NCBI GenBank assembly: GCA_902494535.1
Contig: CABUTO010000004.1
Location: 1 to 64,000 of the forward strand
Source: an uncultured Collinsella sp.
GTDB taxonomy: Bacteria; Actinomycetota; Coriobacteriia; Coriobacteriales; Coriobacteriaceae
Length of the DNA stretch: 64,000 nt
Direction: 5' to 3'
Made by a program: the position numbers and the translations under genes. Under the pieces are notes generated by a model. It made no database searches, was not told the DNA's origin, and was given only the letters and a program-made list of their open reading frames with translations. Numbering within the stretch: position 1 is the stretch's first letter; every line of letters starts with the position of its first letter. Of the stretch, positions 43,771 to 52,522 are shown piece by piece.

Positions 43771-44871
43771 GTGGAATATCTCGAGAACCCGTTTACCCCT
43801 AGCTTTGGCGAGGTTCCTGCCCATCTCGCTGGCAGACAACAGATTATTCGGGATTTGGACCGTGCCTTCTTGAGCCAGCGCAGGCGCCCAGAATTGACCT
43901 CGATCTTCTCAGGCGCGCGTGGAACCGGCAAAACCGCTCTCATGTCGTCGCTCGCGACAAGGGCGGAATCCCACGGCTGGATAGCCGTAAAGACGACCGC
44001 GCTCCCGGGAATGCTTGAGGAAATCGAGTTCGGGGCGAAACGCGCTGCAGGCCATCTCATCGACCCGCCTAACAACTTCGAAGTCACCAGTCTCGGAATT
44101 GCACCACTCGGCAGCATCGAGGTCAATCGCGTTCACGATGCCTCAACCTGGCGCTATCGCATGAGCGACATCATCGACCAGCTCAACGAGGCGGGCACCG
44201 GTCTGCTCGTCACGGTTGACGAGGTGGACCCGACACTCGACGAGATGATTCAGCTCGCAGCGACGTATCAGCACTTTGTGACCGATGGGAAACGCGTCGC
44301 TCTGCTCATGGCGGGACTTCCCAACAACGTATCGACGCTACTGAACCACAAGACGGTCTCGTTCCTTCGCCGCGCCCAACAATATCATCTGGGTCGCATT
44401 GCCGACTATGACGTGCGCGAGGCCCTAATTCGCACAATCCAGGAAAACGATCGCCTGGCAGATGCTGAGGGAATCGATAGAGCCGTTCGCTCGATCTCTG
44501 GTTTTCCCTTCCTATTGCAACTCGTAGGCTACCGCGCCTGGGATCTCACAAGCGATTCGAAGGAAATCTCGTCACGCGACTTTGACCTAGGAATCAAAAT
44601 CGCACGCGACGAGATGGATGACCGAATCCTCGCGGCAACCTATCGGGAACTCACTGCAGAGGACAAGCGATTCCTCATCGCCATGCTCGATGACGAGGAA
44701 GAGTCCACCACCGCTGACCTTGTCGAACGCCTTAAGCGTTCGCCGCAGCAGGTCTCCCGCTACCGACGCCGCATGATAGATGCCGGCATCATTGGAGAAC
44801 GCGGGCGCGGAATCGTCGCTTTTGAATTGCCATTCTTCCGCGATTATCTCGCCGCTCAATGCGTGAAATAG
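43771..44871 (+). CDS. ORC/Cdc6-like AAA ATPase with winged helix, copy 1
   Basis: 366 aa from a GTG set by AAAGGAGAGCCCT. Walker A is GARGTGKT (48-55) and Walker B ends in DEVD (150-153). A sensor region MAGLPNN and a lid with FLRRAQQYHLGRI follow. The C-terminal ~80 residues look like a winged helix (TADLVERLKRSPQQVSRYRR). The layout matches bacterial orphan ATPases related to archaeal ORC. Function is unknown. A divergent paralogue lies at 48010. The upstream 90 bp is markedly AT-rich. Confidence 0.82.
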   Translation: MEYLENPFTPSFGEVPAHLAGRQQIIRDLDRAFLSQRRRPELTSIFSGARGTGKTALMSSLATRAESHGWIAVKTTALPGMLEEIEFGAKRAAGHLIDPPNNFEVTSLGIAPLGSIEVNRVHDASTWRYRMSDIIDQLNEAGTGLLVTVDEVDPTLDEMIQLAATYQHFVTDGKRVALLMAGLPNNVSTLLNHKTVSFLRRAQQYHLGRIADYDVREALIRTIQENDRLADAEGIDRAVRSISGFPFLLQLVGYRAWDLTSDSKEISSRDFDLGIKIARDEMDDRILAATYRELTAEDKRFLIAMLDDEEESTTADLVERLKRSPQQVSRYRRRMIDAGIIGERGRGIVAFELPFFRDYLAAQCVK

Positions 44872-44876
44872 AAGTC

Positions 44877-44909
44877 AATGTGACAAAGGGACAGTCCCTT
44901 TGTCACATT
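44877..44909. repeat. AATGTGACAAAGGGAC palindrome, copy 2 (perfect)
   Basis: AATGTGACAAAGGGAC, one A, then the exact reverse complement: 16-bp arms. It lies 6 bp after the ATPase stop and 3 bp before the convergent uvrA2 stop, so it may end both transcripts. Confidence 0.92.
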
Positions 44910-44912
44910 CGG

Positions 44913-47405
44913 TTATAGGTAGCGACCGGTAATGCTTGCGGAGCAGGCCACGATGTCGCCCGGCGTGCCGGCGCAGACGATTTGCCCGCCGGCGTCGCCA
45001 CCGCCCGGGCCCATGTCGATCACGTAATCGGCGTTACGGATAAGGTCGAGATCGTGTTCGATCACGATAACCGTAGCGCCCTTGGCAACAAGGCCGTCGA
45101 ACACACTCAGCAACACCTGAACATCGAGCGGATGTAGGCCGATCGTAGGCTCGTCGAACACGAATACGGCATCGTCCTGCACGCGGCCCATCTCACTCGC
45201 GAGCTTAAGACGCTGCGCTTCGCCGCCCGAGAGCGCCGGTGTGGGCTCGCCAAGTGTGAGATAGCCCAAGCCCAGGTCGTGTAAGGTCTGCAAGCGCGCC
45301 TGAACCTTCTTGAGTCCCAGTGTGGCGTCGATGGCCTCGTCCACACTCATGTCCATGAGCTGCGGCAACGTCAGCAAGCTCCCGTCCTTGCCCTCGCGAT
45401 GGATACGCGAAGCCACGTCTGCATAACGCGAACCGCGACATGCCGGGCAGACAATCTCGACGTCGGGCAAAAACTGCACGTCGAGCGATATCGATCCCGT
45501 GCCGTCGCACGTAGGACAGCGCAAGGCGCCAGTGTTATAGCTAAAGGCACCCGCCTTGTAGCCAGCCGCCTTGGCCTCGGGCGTACGGGCAAAGGCTCGG
45601 CGCAGCTCATCATGGATGTCGGCATAGGTTGCGACCGTCGAGCGCACGTTGGCGCCGATGGGCGTGGCGTCAATCAGGTTGGCACGGGCAATGCCTTCGG
45701 CATCGACCCAACGCACGTGTCTTGGCAGGCGCTCGCCAGCTGCCTGGGCCTTAAGCGCCGGAATGAGCGTCTCGAGCACCAACGTCGTCTTGCCCGAGCC
45801 CGAAACGCCCGTCACCGCGACAAGGCGGCCGCGCGGGATATCGACTTCGAGCGGTTTTACGGTATGGATGGCATCGGTTGCCATGCGGATATGTCCCTGA
45901 TCGAACATTTCGTCGTCAGTCACCTGCGGACGCAAGCGCTTGGGCTCGGCGCGCAAAAACGGCGCGATGCGGCTGCTTTGCGATTGCTCGACCTCGCTTA
46001 CCGTACCGGCAGCGATCAAATTGCCGCCGCCTGCTCCGGCAACGGGGCCCATCTCGACCAGATAGTCGGCTTCCGCCAGTACGCGCGTATCGTGGTCGAC
46101 AACAACCACGGTGTTGCCGTCATCCACCAGATCGCGCATCACACCCACCAAGCCGTCGACATTGGCAGGATGCAAGCCGATCGAGGGCTCGTCCAGCACA
46201 TAGAGCACGCCCGTCGATCGATTGCGCACCACGCGAGCAAGCTGCACGCGCTGGCGCTCACCCGTGGAAAGCGTGGCACCGGCGCGATCGAGTGAAAGGT
46301 AATCGAGACCCAGGTCGACCAGACGACGGGCCGTGCTCAAAAACGAATCGCAGATATCCGTCGCCATGGGCCGCATCTCGGGCGGCAAGGATGCGGGCAC
46401 CCCGCGCACCCACTCAATCGCCTCGCCCAGCGTCATGGCCGCCGCCTGCGCCAGATTGATACCGCGCACCTGGGGCTGGCGTGCCGCCTCGGAGAGACGC
46501 GTGCCGCTGCAGTCGCGGCATGGGCCCTCGCGCAAAAAGCGCGCAACGCGTTTGAGGCCCTTGTCGTCCTTAACCTTGGCGAGCGCATTCTCGACGGTAT
46601 AGACGGCGTTGTAATAGGTGAAGTCGAGCGGCGTGGCGCCCTCGCCGTTTTTGGGAACGTAGAGAATGTGCTTCTTGACCGCCGGGCCGTGGAACACGAT
46701 ATCGCGCTCTTGAGGCGTGAGCTGGTTAAACGGTACGTCGGTGCGTACGCCCATCTCGCCTGCCACCTGCTTCATCAGATCCCACATGAGCGTTCCCCAG
46801 GGAAGCACCGCACCCTCGTTGATAGTCTTTGACTCGTCGGGCACCAGGCTCGCTTCGTCCACCTCGCGCATGACACCGGTGCCGCCGCAGGTAGGGCACG
46901 CACCACCGCTATTGAAAGCCAAATCCTCGGCACTCGGCGCGTAGAACTCGCGGCCGCATATCGGACACGTGAGCGACAGGCCCGCAGCCACGTTAAGGCT
47001 CGGCTCCACGCGCGCCCCACAGTGCGGGCACACGTGATGGGCGCAACGGCTAAAGAGCAGACGCAGGCTATTGTTGAGCTCGGTCATGGTGCCAAAAGTG
47101 GAACGCACGCCCGGCACGCTGGGGCGCTGATGCAATGCGAGCGCCGCTGGCACATGCAGCACCTCGTCCACCTGGGCGTGCTCGGCCTGCGTCAGACGAC
47201 GGCGGGTATAGGTGCTGAGCGCCTCCAGGTAACGGCGCGAGCCCTCGGCATAAAGAACCCCCAGCGCCAGCGAACTCTTGCCCGAGCCCGACACGCCGGC
47301 AATACCCACAAGCCTTCCCAGCGGAATATCGATATCGATGTCCTTGAGGTTGTGGACACGTGCACCACGCACCTCGATAGCACTTGGTTGTTGCGACACC
47401 GTCAT
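44913..47405 (-). CDS. UvrA-like ABC ATPase (UvrA2 type)
   Basis: 830 aa, tandem ABC ATPase with zinc modules. Two P-loops GVSGSGKSS and GVSGSGKTT, CPHC/CPIC and CPTC/CPAC knuckles, and two signature regions (STGERQRVQLARV; SGGEAQRLKLASEM) are visible. It is ~110 residues shorter than UvrA, as in class II UvrA, which lacks the UvrB-binding part and is often tied to drug or DNA-damage tolerance. The ATG overlaps the acetyltransferase stop (ATGA) with AGGGGAGCG upstream. No uvrB or uvrC is nearby. Confidence 0.92.
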   Translation of the reverse strand: MTVSQQPSAIEVRGARVHNLKDIDIDIPLGRLVGIAGVSGSGKSSLALGVLYAEGSRRYLEALSTYTRRRLTQAEHAQVDEVLHVPAALALHQRPSVPGVRSTFGTMTELNNSLRLLFSRCAHHVCPHCGARVEPSLNVAAGLSLTCPICGREFYAPSAEDLAFNSGGACPTCGGTGVMREVDEASLVPDESKTINEGAVLPWGTLMWDLMKQVAGEMGVRTDVPFNQLTPQERDIVFHGPAVKKHILYVPKNGEGATPLDFTYYNAVYTVENALAKVKDDKGLKRVARFLREGPCRDCSGTRLSEAARQPQVRGINLAQAAAMTLGEAIEWVRGVPASLPPEMRPMATDICDSFLSTARRLVDLGLDYLSLDRAGATLSTGERQRVQLARVVRNRSTGVLYVLDEPSIGLHPANVDGLVGVMRDLVDDGNTVVVVDHDTRVLAEADYLVEMGPVAGAGGGNLIAAGTVSEVEQSQSSRIAPFLRAEPKRLRPQVTDDEMFDQGHIRMATDAIHTVKPLEVDIPRGRLVAVTGVSGSGKTTLVLETLIPALKAQAAGERLPRHVRWVDAEGIARANLIDATPIGANVRSTVATYADIHDELRRAFARTPEAKAAGYKAGAFSYNTGALRCPTCDGTGSISLDVQFLPDVEIVCPACRGSRYADVASRIHREGKDGSLLTLPQLMDMSVDEAIDATLGLKKVQARLQTLHDLGLGYLTLGEPTPALSGGEAQRLKLASEMGRVQDDAVFVFDEPTIGLHPLDVQVLLSVFDGLVAKGATVIVIEHDLDLIRNADYVIDMGPGGGDAGGQIVCAGTPGDIVACSASITGRYL

Positions 47406-47959
47406 CGCTCCCCTTCTGCTCGCCCGCGCCAGTCTTCGCGGGTCAAATACGTAAAGCACTCGGTACGTACATCGCCCATAAGCTCGCAGGGCACGTCGCG
47501 CTCAACGTGATGTGGCGCGAACCCACATTTTTGCTGGACGCGTAACGACTTGTTATTGCCCTCGTAGTATCCGCACCAAAGCGCCTTGCAGCCAAGCGTA
47601 TCGAACGCATAGCGCTGCATGGCTCGTACCGCTTCGGGAGCAAAGCCTCGGCCCCAGAACGGCTTGGCGATCCAATAGCCCACTTCGAGTTCGAGACCGT
47701 CATCTCGACGGTTTGACTCGCAGCGAGATGGCATAAGTCCGATGCTACCCACGGGCTCATCCGTCGCAGCCAGGCAAACGGCAAAGGTATGGGGTGCCGC
47801 AAAAACTGTCCGAATGATCTCCCTGCTCTCCTCAATGCTTCGATGGGGTGGCCAGCCCGCAGCCGGCCCCACGTCCGGGTCGCTCGCATATGTAAACAGG
47901 ATCGCCGTATCCGTCTCGCGCCACGGACGGAGCGTCAATCGCTCAGTTTGAATCACCAT
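47402..47959 (-). CDS. GNAT N-acetyltransferase (RimJ/L-like)
   Basis: 185 aa acetyl-CoA-dependent acetyltransferase. TERLTLRPWRETD at the start and EVGYWIAKPFWGRGFAPEAV (acetyl-CoA loop), then NNKSLRVQQKCGF, are the family pattern. It overlaps uvrA2 by ATGA and must be cotranslated with it. The substrate could be a ribosomal protein terminus or an antibiotic; the uvrA2 partner makes a resistance role possible but unproven. Confidence 0.9.
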   Translation of the reverse strand: MVIQTERLTLRPWRETDTAILFTYASDPDVGPAAGWPPHRSIEESREIIRTVFAAPHTFAVCLAATDEPVGSIGLMPSRCESNRRDDGLELEVGYWIAKPFWGRGFAPEAVRAMQRYAFDTLGCKALWCGYYEGNNKSLRVQQKCGFAPHHVERDVPCELMGDVRTECFTYLTREDWRGRAEGER

Positions 47960-47980
47960 GTTTTGACCTCACATCTATCG

Positions 47981-48011
47981 ATGTGACAAAGGGACCGTCC
48001 CTTTTCACATT
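47981..48011. repeat. AATGTGACAAAGGGAC palindrome, copy 3
   Basis: ATGTGACAAAGGGAC and GTCCCTTTTCACAT pair with one base lost. It touches the stop codon of the downstream-ending ATPase gene (TAA overlaps AATGTG on the minus strand). Confidence 0.85.
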
Positions 48012-49128
48012 ACTCATGCCATAAAACGCGATCGCGAATGTACGCGCCCAGCATGGGCACGACAAATCGGACGAGGCCGTATCCGGCAGCCTCGATGACG
48101 CGCTCGCGAATCAGGCTTGCGCGATATTTACTCGCCCAGCTCTGGGTGCGATCGCAACGCTCAATGATGTCCGCCATGCGCGTCGGCTTACCCTCGTCAG
48201 CAGCCATGGCCTCGATAAAGAGGCGTTGCGGACTGCGCAATCCATAATACAGGGGCGCGTCGACCGCTTCGTAGAACTCAGAGATGGCATCCGCATGGCC
48301 AGCCTCGACATCGCACCTTTCAATGACCTGCGAGTTGCGCCGGACGGCAGAGCGCCACATGTAATAGCCCACCAACTGGACCATATAGGGATGCCCCATG
48401 CTCTTGTGTGCCGCAAGGTCCGCCGTCTCCGTGTCAACGTAAAGACCAGCGTCTTTGACCGTCTGGATATATGAATCGCGCACTTTGGGCAAAGAAATCG
48501 CCCCCAGCGTACGCTGCTGGGCGCGGCGCAGAAACGTTACGCTCGGCTCTTCGAGCAAGTCATCAACCATACTGGGTAAGCCGGCAAAAACCAGCGCAAG
48601 ACCGCGCTGGTCGCTATCGGGCAAGCCCGTGGCATCTTGGTCTCCAAGCACTTGCTGATAGAGAACGGCCAGCGCCGCCAGCTCCTCGATAGACGCAGAC
48701 TGCGCCTCGTCAATCGCAAACAGTATGCCCTTGCCTGGCCCGAGTTTCTTGAGGCGTTCGTTGACCAGCCCTCGCAACGTCTCGCCTTTTGCTCGCGCCG
48801 CCTCAACCGACATCCGACCAAACGACGGACCGAACTCCATTGACGTCACAACGGGCTTATTCGAGCGAAGCGCCTCGGCCAAGCGGTCGCATAAGCCAAG
48901 CGAAGCGGAATCGGAAACAACCGCCCATCCGCGCTCGCTAGCCAAACGTTGCAGCTCCCGCAGGAGAACCGTTTTGCCGCAGCCGCGGTTTCCCGTAATG
49001 AGCATGAACCTGCCCGGCGCTCCAGCGCCGTTATCGAGCCCTTCCTCAAAATCTTCGATGACCGACTCGCGGCCGATGAGTACCGGGGGCCGCTTGCCAG
49101 CAGTGGGCTTAAAGGGATTTGGATTCAT
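48010..49128 (-). CDS. ORC/Cdc6-like AAA ATPase with winged helix, copy 2
   Basis: 372 aa. Walker A is GNRGCGKT (46-53), Walker B is ILFAIDEAQ (DEAQ at 140-143), then VFAGLPSMVDD and FLRRAQQRTLGAI parallel copy 1. The C-terminal winged-helix-like part includes MADIIERCDRTQSWASKYRA. It begins with an FKPTAGKRPPVLIGRE segment, as in ORC-like proteins that start with a domain-sealing loop. GAGGAGGCC precedes the ATG. Three 10-bp direct repeats lie just upstream. Confidence 0.82.
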   Translation of the reverse strand: MNPNPFKPTAGKRPPVLIGRESVIEDFEEGLDNGAGAPGRFMLITGNRGCGKTVLLRELQRLASERGWAVVSDSASLGLCDRLAEALRSNKPVVTSMEFGPSFGRMSVEAARAKGETLRGLVNERLKKLGPGKGILFAIDEAQSASIEELAALAVLYQQVLGDQDATGLPDSDQRGLALVFAGLPSMVDDLLEEPSVTFLRRAQQRTLGAISLPKVRDSYIQTVKDAGLYVDTETADLAAHKSMGHPYMVQLVGYYMWRSAVRRNSQVIERCDVEAGHADAISEFYEAVDAPLYYGLRSPQRLFIEAMAADEGKPTRMADIIERCDRTQSWASKYRASLIRERVIEAAGYGLVRFVVPMLGAYIRDRVLWHE

Positions 49129-49160
49129 GTCGGCCTCCTCGGATTGGCAAACCCTGGTAA

Positions 49161-49190
49161 TAGTTATACCAACTTATACCGAGTTATACT
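49161..49190. promoter_or_regulatory. Three tandem 10-bp direct repeats (iteron-like)
   Basis: TAGTTATACC, AACTTATACC and GAGTTATACT follow one another with no gap, so the same face of the helix is presented three times. They lie 33 bp upstream of the ATPase start. Confidence 0.65.
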
Positions 49191-49200
49191 AACAGGATGC

Positions 49201-49223
49201 GATAAAGAGACTGACCCTCTATC
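49201..49223. repeat. Small palindrome at the GTPase stop
   Basis: GATAAAGAG and CTCTATC pair with one bulge. The GTPase stop reads TGATAG on the minus strand and falls at the element edge. Confidence 0.55.
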
Positions 49224-51225
49224 ACCTATGGCCGAAAAACTCGGCGTCCGCCGCTCGCCAGGGGCGGAAGGTGGCGGGATCGACCTTTACGTGGGCTGCG
49301 GCGGGTACGTCGTACCATTTGACCGTGTAACCGGCGCCGTGAGAGCAAAAGACCGAATCGGGCGTGTTGGGCAGATCGGCCTCGGGCTCATAGGCGGCCG
49401 CCTCGATGACGCGCTCGGCATCATGGCAAGCCGCATAGCCGGCGAACTCCAGGTACAGATGACCGCGACCACTCGTGTAGGCGGCCACCTCCAGCGCGTA
49501 ATCCTGCACCTCAGATGCCGGCACACGACCCACAAGCTTCGCCCGGTCTCCCGCCATCGTCGGCGGCTCGTACTCGGCACCCATGCGTGTGGCATCCGAG
49601 AGCGCCCGGCCCACGCACTCCCCCGGCACCTCGAGTTCAAAGCGATACCACGGCTCCAACAGCACCGCCGCGCCGGCCTCACGCGCCTGCATCAAACCCT
49701 GACGAATCGCGCGGTACGTGGCCTGGCGAAAATCGCCGCCCTCGGTGTGTTTGGCATGCGCACGGCCGCCCGTGAGCGTAATGCGCACATCGGTGATGGG
49801 AGAGCCGGTCAGCACGCCCAGGTGATCGCGCTCCATGGCGTTGGTGAGCGCCAGACGCTGCCAGTTAAGATCGAGCTCGTCGGTCGAGGTAACGGTGCCA
49901 AACTGCACGCCCGAACCCGCCGGCAATGGCTCCAGGCGCAGATGTACCTCGGCATAGTGGCGCAGTGGCTCAAAGTGGCCCACGCCCTCGACCGGCTGCG
50001 AAATAGTCTCCTTATAGAGAATGCCGCCAGACTCAAAATCAATCGAAAGGCCAAAGCGATCGGCCAACACCCGCTGCACGACCTCGAGCTGCACGGCGCC
50101 CATCAACTGCAAATGAATCTGCTCAAGATGCGTATTCCAGCTTACGCCGAGCATAGGATCTTCGTCCGCCAACTCAGTCAGTGCTTTGAACACCGCGTGG
50201 ACATCGTGTTCGCCCGGAAGCACCGTATAGGTAAGGACTGGCGCAATGACGGGCGCATCGCCCGCGGGCTCCGCGCCCAGGGCGTCCCCTGGGCGAACGT
50301 GTGCAAGACCCGTCACGGCGCAGATGCCGCCAGCGGCAACTTTCTGTGCAAGCTCGTATTTCTCGCCGTTATAGATGCGCACCTGATCGATCTTTTGCTC
50401 CCATGCCTCGGCACCGGAACGTCCGCCAATCATCTGTTTTGCGTGCAGCGTGCCGCCGGTCACTTTAACCCAAGCCAAACGCTCGCCGCGATCCCCGCGG
50501 CTGACACGATAGACGCGCGCGGCAAACTCCGGGAGCCACGCCTGTTCGCGCATCAGCGCACATATGCCATCCAGCAGTTCGTCCACGCCCTGGTCCCTGA
50601 GCGCCGAGCCGGCAAAGCAGGGAAAGAGCTTGCGCTCGGCAACCATGCGCGACAGCGTTGCGACAGAAAGCTCGCCCGCTTCAAAAAACTCCTCGAGCGC
50701 CGCCTCGTCCAACGCAGCAGCGTCCTCCTGAACGGCGCCGCCCGCCAACAGTTCGTTGGCATCCAGGCAGCCCTCGGAAAGACGCTGCCCAAGCTGTGCC
50801 AGCAAAACATCGCGGCCGGGATTCTCCAAATCAATCTTGTTGATATAGATGAACGTCGGAATGTCATAGCGCGCAAGCAGGCGCCACAGGGTTTCGGTGT
50901 GCCCTTGCACGCCGTCGTTGGCGCCCACAACCAAAATCGCGTAGTCGAGTGCGCGCAGCGTGCGCTCCGCCTCGGCAGAAAAATCGACATGCCCCGGCGC
51001 ATCCACGAGCATGACGTGGGTATCGCCATGGTCGAGCACGGCCTGTGACGAGAAAATCGTGATGCCGCGCTCGCGCTCGATCGCATTAGTGTCCAGATGC
51101 GAATCGCCATCGTCCACGCGCCCGCGCTTGCGAATGCGACCCGCGTTGAACAACACGGCCTCGGCCAGCGTGGTCTTGCCGGCATCGACATGCGCCAAGA
51201 TTCCAACGACCGCTTGCTTCGACAT
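49222..51225 (-). CDS. Tet(M)/EF-G-like ribosome-associated GTPase
   Basis: 667 aa translational GTPase with the ribosomal-protection-protein architecture. G1 is AHVDAGKTT (11-19), G2 region RERGIT, G3 DAPGHVDF, G4 NKID and G5 GSAL. Domains III-V resemble Tet(M)/Tet(W). Tet(M)-type domain IV loops can only be judged by alignment. As a lone core gene with ordinary base composition it is probably a housekeeping relative rather than an acquired resistance gene. The ATG at 51225 follows AGAGGAGAG. Confidence 0.85.
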   Translation of the reverse strand: MSKQAVVGILAHVDAGKTTLAEAVLFNAGRIRKRGRVDDGDSHLDTNAIERERGITIFSSQAVLDHGDTHVMLVDAPGHVDFSAEAERTLRALDYAILVVGANDGVQGHTETLWRLLARYDIPTFIYINKIDLENPGRDVLLAQLGQRLSEGCLDANELLAGGAVQEDAAALDEAALEEFFEAGELSVATLSRMVAERKLFPCFAGSALRDQGVDELLDGICALMREQAWLPEFAARVYRVSRGDRGERLAWVKVTGGTLHAKQMIGGRSGAEAWEQKIDQVRIYNGEKYELAQKVAAGGICAVTGLAHVRPGDALGAEPAGDAPVIAPVLTYTVLPGEHDVHAVFKALTELADEDPMLGVSWNTHLEQIHLQLMGAVQLEVVQRVLADRFGLSIDFESGGILYKETISQPVEGVGHFEPLRHYAEVHLRLEPLPAGSGVQFGTVTSTDELDLNWQRLALTNAMERDHLGVLTGSPITDVRITLTGGRAHAKHTEGGDFRQATYRAIRQGLMQAREAGAAVLLEPWYRFELEVPGECVGRALSDATRMGAEYEPPTMAGDRAKLVGRVPASEVQDYALEVAAYTSGRGHLYLEFAGYAACHDAERVIEAAAYEPEADLPNTPDSVFCSHGAGYTVKWYDVPAAAHVKVDPATFRPWRAADAEFFGHR

Positions 51226-51469
51226 GGCTCTCCTCTTATTACAAGCCCATCGCACGCGGCAACGGGCGTTCACGCTCCACACTGGATGATACAATTTACG
51301 GGCCGGCGGGCGAAGCGGGCCCTATCCCCCGACCGAGCTCATCGCCCCGCGTTGCCGCGCGGCGATTTTCGTAGGTTCGCGCCTTGCGAAAGCCGGCACC
51401 TCCCCTTTTGTCTGCCATGGCTCATCTGGGGCAGTAACAACGCGAGCCCCACAACTGCGAGGAACCACC

Positions 51470-51895
51470 ATGAAGGCATTGCTCAACGAGTTCAAGGAAT
51501 TCATCAATCGCGGCAACGTGACAGACATGGCCGTCGGCGTGATTATCGGCGGCGCATTCACTGCCATCGTGACCTCGCTTACCGACAACATCATCAACCC
51601 GCTTATCTCCGTGATTGCCGGTGGCAGCGCCACCGAGATCTCGGGGCTGGTGGTGCCGGGCACCAATATCGACTTTGGCGCCTTTATCGGCGCGTGCATC
51701 AACTTTTTGATTGTGGCGGCGATCGTCTTTGCCATCGTCAAAGCATTCAACAAGGCGCAGGAGATTGGCGACAGGCTCGCCGGTGCCACCGCCGAGGAAG
51801 CCGCACCAGCGCCCGTCTGCCCGTATTGCCTGGAAGAGGTACACGAGGGCGCGACCAAGTGTTGCCACTGCGGAAGCGAGCTACCCCGGGCGTAG
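51470..51895 (+). CDS. mscL: MscL mechanosensitive channel with zinc-ribbon tail
   Basis: Large-conductance channel that opens under hypo-osmotic stress. The first ~100 residues are a standard MscL: EFKEFINRGNVTDMAVGVIIGG (helix 1), then the periplasmic loop and helix 2 FLIVAAIVFAIV. The C-terminus carries CPYC (117-120) and CCHC (131-134), a zinc-ribbon knuckle pair not part of ordinary MscL. GAGGAACCACC precedes the ATG. A ~170-nt GC-rich leader precedes it. Confidence 0.93.
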   Translation: MKALLNEFKEFINRGNVTDMAVGVIIGGAFTAIVTSLTDNIINPLISVIAGGSATEISGLVVPGTNIDFGAFIGACINFLIVAAIVFAIVKAFNKAQEIGDRLAGATAEEAAPAPVCPYCLEEVHEGATKCCHCGSELPRA

Positions 51896-51951
51896 GGTCT
51901 TAAAGCCGATAGCGCTCAGCGTCTACTATCTTGCAAAACAGCGCAGCAACC

Positions 51952-51978
51952 AAAAACGGCCCCGCCCGGGGCCATTTT
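51952..51978. terminator. Bidirectional terminator after mscL
   Basis: GGCCCC-GCCC-GGGGCC flanked by AAAAA on the left and ATTTT on the right. Confidence 0.8.
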
Positions 51979-52012
51979 CGTTCACGCGCATTACTGACAC
52001 GAGCTCTCGCTC

Positions 52013-52501
52013 TTATGCCTCGCGCAGCCAGTCAAACGCAACACGCGGCGTGCCGTCTGACACATACACGACGCCGGCACGCTCAAACCCTGCCTTAATA
52101 CTCGCGCCCTGCATGGGCAGGTTGTCCTGGTGCGTATCGATGCGCAAGTGATCGGCACGTTCTTTGGCAAAGGCAAACATCGCAGCCGCGATACCGTGCA
52201 CGGTGCCGTCGGATGCCACACGGTGCAACACGGCGTACGGAGTATCGCTGCGCCATTGCCCGTCCTCAATTACGTCATAGCACTCGTCCGGCCCCGGCAA
52301 AAAGGCAAACGTCGCCACCACGCGACCGTCGAATTCGCACACGTAACTGCCACCAGCGGCAATATCAGCAGCCAGCTGCTCGGCCGAAGGCGTGCCCTCG
52401 GGCCACTGCGTAGCGTTGCCATGTGCGCGCATAAAGGCGCGGGCCGTGTCATAGATAGCCATGACGGCGGGAATGTCGGTATCGAGGGTTTTTCTGATCA
52501 T
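52013..52501 (-). CDS. GNAT N-acetyltransferase
   Basis: 162 aa acetyltransferase. TLDTDIPAVMAIYDTARAFM at the start, a central CEFDGRVVATFAF strand, and a C-terminal LRIDTHQDNLPMQGASIKAG segment are the usual GNAT parts. The classical R/QxxGxG/A loop is poorly kept (DGTVHGIAAAMF). The start is ATG 52501; GTG 52504 is adjacent. It is divergent from the 100-aa Cys-rich protein with a strong palindrome in between. Confidence 0.85.
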   Translation of the reverse strand: MIRKTLDTDIPAVMAIYDTARAFMRAHGNATQWPEGTPSAEQLAADIAAGGSYVCEFDGRVVATFAFLPGPDECYDVIEDGQWRSDTPYAVLHRVASDGTVHGIAAAMFAFAKERADHLRIDTHQDNLPMQGASIKAGFERAGVVYVSDGTPRVAFDWLREA

Positions 52502-52522
52502 CACGCGGCGACCTCACGTTTA

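Noticed and set aside
48949..51048. 699-codon plus-strand open frame
   Set aside because: Antisense to the Tet(M)-like GTPase, whose G motifs are unmistakable; composition is shadow-like (Arg/His/Gln-rich).
49222..51225. Acquired tetracycline resistance gene
   Set aside because: No mobile element or composition change is seen, and family resemblance alone does not show resistance.
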